Source: CAMQVM01 sp044433405 (GTDB taxonomy: Bacteria; Bacteroidota; Bacteroidia; Bacteroidales; Rikenellaceae). Taken from it: a DNA stretch of 12,591 nt. This document shows, piece after piece, positions 1 to 5,878 of the stretch; position 1 is the stretch's first letter; every line of letters begins with the position of its first letter. Where the stretch lies: NCBI GenBank assembly GCA_044433405.1, contig JAWXTQ010000055.1, positions 1 through 12,591 of the forward strand, read 5' to 3'. The notes under the pieces are model-generated. The model ran no database searches. It was not told the origin of the DNA and was given only the letters and a program-made list of their open reading frames with translations. The translations under genes were made by a program, and so were the position numbers.

Positions 1-902
1 GTATCTATAAACGAATAGAGACAATTTTGATCGTCAGAAATTAATGATCCCTGCACTCTAGTGACATATTCACCCTGCCCCCATCCTGTACCAATATAAT
101 CCTCAGTGCCAGTACCACAAAGTGTTGGGTATTTATCATCTCCATCAAGGTAAATTTTCACCTCACCCTCACCAAACCAAGAGCCACGATAGATGGTGTC
201 ACCTATCACTCCAATATGGGTACCTAGGTAGCGACCGTTACCCTCGACTTTGGGTAAAATTTCATAATCTTTACCTAGTTCTGTTTTTAATTCTCTATTC
301 CAGTAGGCGTGAAAGTAGAGAGCATCATCAGGTATAGATTCAGCCTTTAGGAAATTGATTTTATAGTAGAACATTATCATGCTCTCACTCTGATTGTCAA
401 TTTCGATTTTAGCAGCTTTACGATAGGGCATCGGGATAAAACAGTTATGCGATTTGGCCTCTGGATTTGAGAATAGTGCCGTCTCAAAACGACAATATAC
501 CCCTAAACCATTGCCAAAAAACTCAGCTAAAGGCACTGAAACAGCAGGTTTATCTTGATTGTCCCAATAGATGTTAATAATCACATTGCGCCTCATTTGA
601 GTGCTCCATAAAATAGAGTTGGCCGACCAAATCTTAGTAATCATACCCGCCCCATTCTGGTCGAATATCACCTTTGTAGATTGGGGTGCAATCAATGTAT
701 AGGCATCCCCCTTAGCCCCATTATTACTCATACCACCCACGCCTGGGAGAGCATCTGGATTTTCGGCACTTGCCCAACGAGTCTCAACCCCTTTCGGAGC
801 TTTAACCGCATATTGACACTCGCTTAAGGGTATCTGCCCATGGTTATCACAACAACCCCATGTGATAAATAAAATTGTTAAAAAAATAGGTAGTGTTTTC
901 AT
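1..902 (-). CDS. GH172 (DUF2961)-type secreted glycoside hydrolase, lipoprotein, partial
   Basis: The reading frame is open from the ATG at 902-900 through the left edge: 300 codons are visible and the C-terminus is missing. The N-terminus is a short signal peptide, one Lys then a hydrophobic run, ending in Cys17-Cys18. This resembles a lipobox, so a lipoprotein is likely. Family evidence is the sequence WFGEGEVKIYLDGD around residues 242-255, followed by CGTGTEDY with Glu267 and Asp268. This Gly/Glu-rich pair of motifs is the hallmark of DUF2961, now GH172, whose characterised members act on difructose dianhydride or on furanosides such as D-arabinan. From family knowledge the two catalytic acids are glutamates in these two motifs; here the candidates are Glu245 or Glu247, and Glu267. 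The substrate cannot be told from sequence. Family members are usually about 350-420 residues, so perhaps 60-110 residues are lost. A promoter-like TAACTTTG lies 24 bases upstream of the start. Confidence 0.82.
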   Translation of the reverse strand, partial: MKTLPIFLTILFITWGCCDNHGQIPLSECQYAVKAPKGVETRWASAENPDALPGVGGMSNNGAKGDAYTLIAPQSTKVIFDQNGAGMITKIWSANSILWSTQMRRNVIINIYWDNQDKPAVSVPLAEFFGNGLGVYCRFETALFSNPEAKSHNCFIPMPYRKAAKIEIDNQSESMIMFYYKINFLKAESIPDDALYFHAYWNRELKTELGKDYEILPKVEGNGRYLGTHIGVIGDTIYRGSWFGEGEVKIYLDGDDKYPTLCGTGTEDYIGTGWGQGEYVTRVQGSLISDDQNCLYSFID

Positions 903-925
903 ACTTGGTAATGTATTAGCTTATG

Positions 926-933
926 CAAAGTTA
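926..933 (-). promoter_or_regulatory. Putative -7 box of the GH172 gene promoter
   Basis: The minus strand reads TAACTTTG, a full match to the Bacteroidetes -7 consensus TAnnTTTG. Transcription would begin near 919, giving a leader of about 17 nt before the ATG at 902. No good TTTG -33 box is seen at the usual distance, so the promoter may be weak or activator-dependent. It lies just beyond the terminator of the ribosomal operon, so this gene has its own transcription start. Confidence 0.5.
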
Positions 934-964
934 GCATATTTATTTGATATATTACCATTATGAT

Positions 965-998
965 AAAAAAAGAGCGGCAACCTAATGGTTACCACTCT
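965..998 (-). terminator. Intrinsic terminator of the rpsL-rpsG-fusA-rpsJ operon
   Basis: On the minus strand AGAGTGGTAACC pairs with GGTTGCCGCTCT across the 4-nt loop ATTA. This gives 12 consecutive pairs including two G-U, followed directly by seven T (971-965). It starts 34 nt after the rpsJ stop codon. It should end the ribosomal transcript and insulate the GH172 gene from it. Confidence 0.9.
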
Positions 999-1031
999 CT
1001 TCTCTCTCAAAATTAAAGTTTTATTATAAAA

Positions 1032-1340
1032 CTACAATACTTTAATTTTTACATCAACACCTGAAGGCAACTCTAATTTCATTAGAGCGTCGATTGTTTT
1101 AGGAGTTGAACTATAGATATCCATTACTCTCTTGTAAGTAGAAAGTTGGAATTGCTCACGTGATTTTTTGTTAACGAAAGTCGAACGGTTCACTGTGAAA
1201 ATCTTTTTTTGTGTTGGAAGAGGAATTGGTCCACTTACTAACGCATCAGTAGATTTTACTGTTTTTACGATCTTCTCTGATGACTTGTCCACCAAATTAT
1301 GATCGTATGATTTTAATTTAATTCTTATTTTTTGACTCAT
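1032..1340 (-). CDS. rpsJ: 30S ribosomal protein S10
   Basis: The 102-residue product begins MSQKIRIKLKSYDHNLVDKS and contains the S10 loop GPIPLPTQKKIFTVNRS. It is a component of the 30S head; in other bacteria it also works as NusE in transcription antitermination complexes. The start was placed at the ATG at 1340-1338 because S10 proteins begin at this Met. An in-frame ATG at 1379 would add 13 Lys/Asn-rich residues overlapping the fusA end, with no family counterpart. The gene lies 28 nt after fusA, so it is cotranscribed with it. A strong terminator follows directly. No rplC or other S10-cluster gene comes next, although in many Bacteroidetes rpsJ leads into rplC-rplD-rplW. Confidence 0.97.
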   Translation of the reverse strand: MSQKIRIKLKSYDHNLVDKSSEKIVKTVKSTDALVSGPIPLPTQKKIFTVNRSTFVNKKSREQFQLSTYKRVMDIYSSTPKTIDALMKLELPSGVDVKIKVL

Positions 1341-1368
1341 AACTTTAAATTTTAAATATTTGGTGTTA

Positions 1369-3486
1369 TTATTCTTCAATAGCTTTTACACGACCTGCAG
1401 ATTTCTCGATAATATCTTTAGCGATGTTTTGAGAAACCTCTGCAAATGATGCAAATTCCATAGATGATGTTGCGCGACCAGATGAAATTGTACGAAGTAC
1501 TGTAACATAACCGAACATTTCAGATAGTGGCACTTTAGCTTTAACTACGCGTGCAGTACCCTTGCTTTCCATACCTGCAATTTGACCACGGCGTTTGTTT
1601 AAGTCACCAATAATATCACCCATATTCTCCTCTGGAGTTACAACCTCAACGTTCATAAGTGGCTCCATAAGCACTGCGCCTGCATCTTTACCTACCTTAC
1701 GGAAAGCGTTGCGAGCACAAATCTCGAATGACAACTGGTCAGAGTCAACTGGGTGGAATGAACCATCAAGAAGAGTAACTTTCATGCTATCAACAGAGAA
1801 ACCTGCTAATGGACCGTTTGCCATTGCTGATGCGAAACCTTTTTGAACAGCAGGGATGAACTCTTTAGGAACGTTACCACCTTTTACAGTGTCAACAAAC
1901 TCAAGCCCAACTTTCTCTGCATCTTCAGCAGGTCCGATTTCAAAAATGATATCAGCAAATTTACCACGACCACCAGATTGCTTTTTGAATACCTCACGGT
2001 GTTGAATTTTCTTAGTAAGAGCCTCTTTATAGTTAACCTGTGGAGCACCTTGATTGATTTCTACACCAAACTCACGCTTCAAACGGTCAACGATAATCTC
2101 TAAGTGAAGTTCACCCATACCACTAATAATAGTTTGACCTGAATCTTCGTCAGTTTTAACTGTAAAAGTTGGGTCTTCCTCAGAAAGTTTACCAAGAGCT
2201 ATACCTAATTTATCTAAATCTTTTTGAGTTTTTGGCTCAACCGCTAAACCAATTACTGGCTCAGGGAAAGACATTGACTCAAGAACGATAGGAGCTTTTT
2301 CGTCACAAAGAGTATCACCAGTGCGAATCTCTTTGAAACCTACAGCAGCACAAATATCACCAGCACCAATTGTTTCCATTGGGTTTTGCTTGTTAGCATG
2401 CATTTGATAAATACGGCTGATACGCTCTTTTTTGCTTGAGCGACTGTTAAATACGTAGCTACCTGCATCAAGTTTACCAGAGTAAACACGAACAAATGCT
2501 AAACGACCTACGAATGGGTCAGTAGCGATTTTAAATGCAAGACCACAGAAAGGCTCTGATTCGTTTGGTTCACGTGTTGCTACCTCTTCAGTTCCAGGAA
2601 TAGTACCCTCAACAGCACCTACGTCCATTGGAGAAGGAAGATATGCAATAACGCTATCTAATAGAAGTTGAACTCCTTTGTTTTTGAATGATGAACCACA
2701 AAGCATTGGAATTACTGTCATGTTGATTGTAGCAACACGTAAAGCAGCAATAATCTCTTCTGGAGTGATTGAGTCTGGATCTTCAAAGAATTTCTCCATT
2801 AAAGCATCGTCAGAAGCAGCAATCTCTTCGATAAGAGTACTTCTCCATTGAGCAACCTCGTCAGCCATGTGAGCTGGGATTTCGCCAAATGTGTAGTTAT
2901 CACGAACTGTTTTATCATCAAAATAGTTGATAGAACGGTTGTAGATAAGGTCTACTAAACCTTCAAATTTGTCCTCTGCACCAATAGGAAGCACGATAGG
3001 CACTGCATTAGCACCTAGACGCTCTTTAACTTGCGCTACTACCGAAAGGAAGTCTGCACCAGTACGGTCCATTTTGTTAACGTAACCAACACGTGGTACG
3101 TTGTATTTGTCAGCTTGACGCCAAACTGTTTCAGATTGAGGCTCAACACCACCAACTGCACAGAATGTAGCAACAGCTCCGTCTAACACGCGAAGTGAAC
3201 GCTCTACCTCTACGGTAAAGTCAACGTGTCCAGGAGTGTCAATAATATTGATTTGATATGTTTTCTCATCGTAGTTCCAGAAGGTAGTTGTAGCAGCTGA
3301 AGTGATAGTGATACCACGTTCTTGCTCTTGTACCATCCAGTCCATAGTAGCTGCACCTTCGTGAACCTCACCTACTTTGTGAGTTTTCCCAGTGTAAAAA
3401 AGGATACGCTCTGAAGTTGTAGTTTTACCAGCATCGATGTGTGCCATGATACCGATATTCCTTGTATATCTTAGATCTCTTGCCAT
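1369..3486 (-). CDS. fusA: Elongation factor G (canonical, str-operon copy)
   Basis: The 705-residue protein is full length for EF-G, the GTPase that drives tRNA-mRNA translocation and, with RRF, ribosome recycling. Visible GTPase motifs are G1 AHIDAGKT (residues 15-22), switch I RGITI (57-61) with the conserved Thr, G3 DTPGH (83-87, His87 is the catalytic-type histidine) and G4 NKMD (137-140). Domain II follows from about residue 290. Domains III-V include GMGELHLEI and, in domain IV, QSGGRGKFADI, which is typical of bacterial EF-G. Some Bacteroidetes also carry a divergent second EF-G. This copy has all canonical motifs and lies between rpsG and rpsJ, so it is the housekeeping form. It is preceded by one of the few Shine-Dalgarno-like sequences in the window. 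Confidence 0.98.
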   Translation of the reverse strand: MARDLRYTRNIGIMAHIDAGKTTTSERILFYTGKTHKVGEVHEGAATMDWMVQEQERGITITSAATTTFWNYDEKTYQINIIDTPGHVDFTVEVERSLRVLDGAVATFCAVGGVEPQSETVWRQADKYNVPRVGYVNKMDRTGADFLSVVAQVKERLGANAVPIVLPIGAEDKFEGLVDLIYNRSINYFDDKTVRDNYTFGEIPAHMADEVAQWRSTLIEEIAASDDALMEKFFEDPDSITPEEIIAALRVATINMTVIPMLCGSSFKNKGVQLLLDSVIAYLPSPMDVGAVEGTIPGTEEVATREPNESEPFCGLAFKIATDPFVGRLAFVRVYSGKLDAGSYVFNSRSSKKERISRIYQMHANKQNPMETIGAGDICAAVGFKEIRTGDTLCDEKAPIVLESMSFPEPVIGLAVEPKTQKDLDKLGIALGKLSEEDPTFTVKTDEDSGQTIISGMGELHLEIIVDRLKREFGVEINQGAPQVNYKEALTKKIQHREVFKKQSGGRGKFADIIFEIGPAEDAEKVGLEFVDTVKGGNVPKEFIPAVQKGFASAMANGPLAGFSVDSMKVTLLDGSFHPVDSDQLSFEICARNAFRKVGKDAGAVLMEPLMNVEVVTPEENMGDIIGDLNKRRGQIAGMESKGTARVVKAKVPLSEMFGYVTVLRTISSGRATSSMEFASFAEVSQNIAKDIIEKSAGRVKAIEE

Positions 3487-3496
3487 TGTTTTATAT

Positions 3497-3503
3497 TCTC
3501 CTT
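3497..3503 (-). promoter_or_regulatory. Shine-Dalgarno-like sequence before fusA
   Basis: The minus strand reads AAGGAGA in the rpsG-fusA gap, with 11 nt between GGAG and the fusA ATG. The spacing is slightly long. The rpsG and rpsJ starts lack such a motif and have A/T-rich leaders instead, as is usual in Bacteroidetes, where the anti-SD end of 16S rRNA is largely occluded. Confidence 0.4.
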
Positions 3504-3514
3504 ATTTAACAATA

Positions 3515-3991
3515 TTAAAATCTAAAGTGAGCGAATGCTTTGTTGGCATCAGCCATACGGTGCATCTCTTCTTTACGTTTAAATGCGCCACCTTCTTCAT
3601 TGAACGCAGCAATAATTTCTGCTGATAATTTTTCAGCCATCGAACGACCTGCACGTTTTCTTGCAAATGCAATCATGTTTTTCATACTAATTGAAGATTT
3701 GCGCTCAGGACGTACCTCGATTGGAACTTGGAATGTTGCACCACCAACACGACGAGATTTAACCTCAACTTGTGGAGTTACATTTTCCAATGCTTTTTTC
3801 CATATATCTAAAGGAGCCTTATCAGAGTCCTTCAACTTCTCGCCTACGATAGCGATTGAATCATAAAAAATGTCGTAGGCAATACTCTTCTTACCATCCA
3901 GCATAAGGTTATTCACAAAACGTGTAACCAAAATATCTCCAAATTTTGGATCTGGAAGTAGAATTCGCTTTTTAGGCTTCGCTTTTCTCAT
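3515..3991 (-). CDS. rpsG: 30S ribosomal protein S7
   Basis: The 158-residue product is the normal length for S7, the primary 16S rRNA 3'-domain binder that nucleates assembly of the 30S head and lines the E site. The N-terminus MRKAKPKKRILLPDPKFGD is the Bacteroidetes form of the basic arm. Further S7 signatures are VTRFVNNLMLDGKKSIAYDI, followed by NVTPQVEVKSRRVGGATFQV, then RKRAGRSMAEKLSAEI. In E. coli S7 is the translational repressor of the str operon, acting at the rpsL-rpsG junction. Here that junction is only 28 nt, and I see no structure in it that would support the same mechanism. Confidence 0.97.
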   Translation of the reverse strand: MRKAKPKKRILLPDPKFGDILVTRFVNNLMLDGKKSIAYDIFYDSIAIVGEKLKDSDKAPLDIWKKALENVTPQVEVKSRRVGGATFQVPIEVRPERKSSISMKNMIAFARKRAGRSMAEKLSAEIIAAFNEEGGAFKRKEEMHRMADANKAFAHFRF

Positions 3992-4019
3992 TTCTGTCTA
4001 AATTCTAAAAGATTAAAAA

Positions 4020-4406
4020 TTATTTTTTAGCACCAGCCTTAGGCTTTTTGGTACCATATTTCGAACGGCGTTGGTTACGTCCGTCCACACCTGCTGCGTC
4101 TAATGCACCACGTACTAAGTGGTAACGTACACCAGGAAGGTCTTTTACACGACCACCTCTTACTAACACGATAGAGTGCTCTTGAAGGTTATGTCCTTCA
4201 CCAGGAATATAGGCATTCACCTCTTTTCCGTTTGTTAAGCGCACACGTGCAACTTTTCTCATCGCCGAGTTTGGCTTTTTGGGAGTAGTGGTATACACTC
4301 TCACACAAACGCCACGACGCTGTGGACAAGAGTCCAACGCTGGAGATTTACTTTTAAATTCCAGCTTAACTCGTCCTTTTCTAACTAATTGCTGAATTGT
4401 AGGCAT
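4020..4406 (-). CDS. rpsL: 30S ribosomal protein S12
   Basis: The 128-residue S12 acts in the decoding centre and controls accuracy. Signature TTPKKPNSAMRKVARVRL (from residue 40) contains Lys43. The sequence EGHNLQEHS is followed by VRGGRVKDLPGVRYH, which contains Lys88 and Asp89. Lys43 and Lys88 are the residues whose substitution classically gives streptomycin resistance, and both are wild type here. Asp89 corresponds to the Asp that RimO methylthiolates in some bacteria. The gene is the first of the operon, with a clear promoter and a roughly 60-nt leader upstream. The Lys-rich tail KYGTKKPKAGAKK is typical of Bacteroidetes S12. Confidence 0.98.
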   Translation of the reverse strand: MPTIQQLVRKGRVKLEFKSKSPALDSCPQRRGVCVRVYTTTPKKPNSAMRKVARVRLTNGKEVNAYIPGEGHNLQEHSIVLVRGGRVKDLPGVRYHLVRGALDAAGVDGRNQRRSKYGTKKPKAGAKK

Positions 4407-4473
4407 TTTAATTATTTTACGTTCAATAAATTAGGTTTCCCTTTCGTCGAGAAACACTGTTCACTTCAGTGCG

Positions 4474-4504
4474 CAAAGGTAATACATATTTCTTATCATA
4501 CAAA
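4474..4504 (-). promoter_or_regulatory. Promoter of the rpsL-rpsG-fusA-rpsJ operon
   Basis: On the minus strand TTTG (4504-4501) is followed by 19 nt and then TACCTTTG (4481-4474). This is a full match to the Bacteroidetes consensus TTTG / TAnnTTTG. Just upstream (4505-4550) the DNA is A/T-rich with several A- and T-tracts, resembling the UP-type region of strong ribosomal promoters. Transcription should start near 4468, giving a leader of about 60 nt. Within that leader GTTTC (4455-4451) could pair with GAAAC (4439-4435), a weak hairpin whose relevance is unknown. Confidence 0.75.
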
Positions 4505-4551
4505 AAATATCTTTACTTTTTTATAGTTTTTTTAGCAAATTCGTAAAATAA

Positions 4552-4774
4552 CGGGTTTCACCGCATGAGCTGAAGCTCACGCTTGTAGTGGTAGCTTTTA
4601 ATTTCTTATACTCATACCTAAAGGTATGGTAACGAAATGAAAAGCTACCCCTATTTTTGGCTGCGCCAAAAATAGCAATGGATTTTTATTTCGTTGCCAT
4701 GCCATAGGCATGAAGCATAAGAAATAAAAATCTATTGCTACAAGCATGTGCTTTAGCACATGCGGTGAAAACCG
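4552..4774. repeat. 223-bp nested palindromic element (unrecognised, possibly MITE-like)
   Basis: The two 110-nt halves, 4552-4661 and 4665-4774, are imperfect inverted copies of each other about the centre 4663. Centre: an 11-bp perfect hairpin, CTATTTTTGGC/GCCAAAAATAG, with a 3-nt loop. Outer stem: 4552-4567 with 4759-4774, 15 of 16 paired. Next stem: GCTTGTAG (4581-4588) with CTACAAGC (4738-4745). Each half also folds on itself. On the left, 4590-4599 pairs with 4640-4649, 4601-4605 with 4634-4638, and 4613-4618 with 4623-4628. On the right, 4675-4692 pairs with 4721-4738 (17 pairs plus one G-U) and 4698-4703 with 4707-4712. Small hairpins TGAGC/GCTCA (4566-4579) and GCATGTGC/GCACATGC (4744-4763) sit at the outer ends. 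No open frame or T-run follows on either strand, so it is neither a gene nor a standard terminator. It lies between the DUF3108 stop and the rpsL promoter. Confidence 0.93.
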
Positions 4775-4792
4775 CCAAACAAACCGCCAAAC
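4769..4792. repeat. 12-bp tandem duplication at the right edge of the palindrome
   Basis: AAACCGCCAAAC occurs twice head to tail (4769-4780 and 4781-4792), followed by AAA. It overlaps the last bases of the outer palindrome stem and is absent from the left side. It probably arose by local slippage or at the element's end. A function is not apparent. Confidence 0.85.
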
Positions 4793-4847
4793 AAATTCGA
4801 AATATGCAACTTACTCGACCCATTTTTTTGAGCCAGCTAGCTCTATG

Positions 4848-5663
4848 TTATTTTGCCTTTACCAGAGAGGTCAATGGATATTTTAATCCATCATAATATT
4901 TAAGCCACACATTTACTGAACCTACTTTAATAGGAGTGTACATAAATACTGGGATTTTGTTTTGATCATCACTTAGATAAACCTCAAACTCATTACCATC
5001 ATCATAAGGCTTACCATCACTGGTGGCAAGGGTACAGACTATTTTTATGGTGTTGAAATCACCGATTTTGCGTACACTTATCTTTTTCTTACCCATATAG
5101 CGGTAGTATACTCGTCGAATATTATCGTCAAAGACTACATCTAGAGCGTATGGCGTATTGTAGTCTAGAGTATCAACATCAATACCTCGTAATTGATAAA
5201 ATAGAGAAATAGCATCGTAACTATTATCTGTAAGCTCCATTATTTTAGTCTCCGAACTGCCGCGATTGTAGTTGCGTGCCCAAGTTGTAACTTTCAAGCT
5301 ATCCCACTCATAGCGATAACTACTTTTAAAGCGGTAGTTCTCCTCCTTTAAATCGCTTTGAAAATAGGAAGGACGCATTGAGAGTGAGTCAATCCACACC
5401 TCATATTTGTGATTCAGGTCATAAAACCATTTGAAAGAGGATCTAACTTGTGCTGAAGCGGTGATTTTAAAATGGTCAGTTCCGTAGAATCGTTCTGGTA
5501 TAATATGCATAGAGAGGGTTGCCACCTCTACATTGAAACCTATTTTATAGTCAACACCATACACAAGGTGTTCACCTGAACTAAAAGCTGACTCTTGTCC
5601 TTTAGCCGAGAAACTCAGCGTAAAAGAGAATAGCAAATTAATAATTAATAATATTTTTTTCAT
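4848..5663 (-). CDS. DUF3108 domain-containing exported protein
   Basis: The 271-residue protein begins MKKILLIINLLFSFTLSFSA, a Sec signal peptide with no lipobox cysteine, so a periplasmic or envelope location is likely. The mature part resembles DUF3108. It starts with GEHLVYGVDYKIGFNVEVATLSM, then FKWFYDLNHKYEVWIDSLSM and RPSYFQSDLKEENY, then SYDAISLFYQLRG, and ends with the strand-rich YLSDDQNKIPVFMYTPIKVGSVNVWL. DUF3108 proteins are predicted beta-rich envelope proteins with no established biochemical activity. The ATG at 5663 was chosen over an in-frame ATG at 5687 for two reasons: the later start gives a proper signal peptide, and the earlier one overlaps the -7 promoter box and would lie before the transcript start. 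No terminator is visible after the stop. The gene lies upstream of the palindromic element, with the ribosomal operon beyond it. Confidence 0.8.
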   Translation of the reverse strand: MKKILLIINLLFSFTLSFSAKGQESAFSSGEHLVYGVDYKIGFNVEVATLSMHIIPERFYGTDHFKITASAQVRSSFKWFYDLNHKYEVWIDSLSMRPSYFQSDLKEENYRFKSSYRYEWDSLKVTTWARNYNRGSSETKIMELTDNSYDAISLFYQLRGIDVDTLDYNTPYALDVVFDDNIRRVYYRYMGKKKISVRKIGDFNTIKIVCTLATSDGKPYDDGNEFEVYLSDDQNKIPVFMYTPIKVGSVNVWLKYYDGLKYPLTSLVKAK

Positions 5664-5686
5664 AGTAATAGTCTGATCTAATCCCA

Positions 5687-5717
5687 CAAATATACATAAA
5701 GTTTTAATACAACCAAC
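5687..5717 (-). promoter_or_regulatory. Putative promoter of the DUF3108 gene
   Basis: The minus strand has GTTG (5717-5714, three of four matches to the -33 TTTG), 19 nt, then TATATTTG (5694-5687, full match to TAnnTTTG). The transcript would begin near 5681, about 18 nt before the ATG at 5663. The rest of the gap up to 5878 is AT-rich, and I see no gene or clear terminator in it. Confidence 0.6.
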
Positions 5718-5878
5718 ACTTTAATGCTGATTTTTTTTATTTTACCCCAATATGTCATACATATAGGCGTAAAAACAGATACAAACTACAAAAAACAGGC
5801 CTAGAAAGCAAATAATTAAGCGGAGAGAGAATTTATTATTCAAGCATTAAATTATAAAAACTTAATATTTCAGCCTAT

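Larger units (their letters stand above)
4536..4799. repeat. 8-bp direct repeat CAAATTCG flanking the palindromic element
   Basis: CAAATTCG occurs at 4536-4543 and again in the same orientation at 4792-4799, on either side of the palindrome. The arrangement is what a target-site duplication would look like if the 248-bp segment 4544-4791 had been inserted. The sequence is AT-rich, so chance cannot be excluded. Confidence 0.5.

Noticed and set aside
122..337. Plus-strand 71-codon open frame
   Set aside because: It lies antisense within the GH172 coding region, with no recognisable domain or promoter.
1032..1379. Longer rpsJ start adding 13 residues (MKNNNTKYLKFKV)
   Set aside because: The extension overlaps the fusA stop region and has no counterpart in S10 proteins, which begin MSQKIRIKLKS. 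The internal ATG at 1340 is the start.
1595..2103. Plus-strand open frames opposite fusA
   Set aside because: They are antisense shadows of a highly conserved gene, with composition dictated by the EF-G codons.
4552..4774. Palindromic element as a CRISPR array, tRNA or ordinary bidirectional terminator
   Set aside because: There are no regularly spaced repeats, no tRNA-like loops or anticodon arm, and no T-run next to the outer stem on either strand.
4823..4843. GAGC/GCTC hairpin with a seven-base T/A run after the DUF3108 stop as a terminator
   Set aside because: On the minus strand the run after the hairpin is A, not T, and the stem is only 4 bp. It does not have terminator polarity for the gene it follows.
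4848..5687. Longer start for the DUF3108 gene at 5687
   Set aside because: That ATG overlaps the -7 box TATATTTG and precedes the expected transcript start. The ATG at 5663 gives a clean signal peptide.
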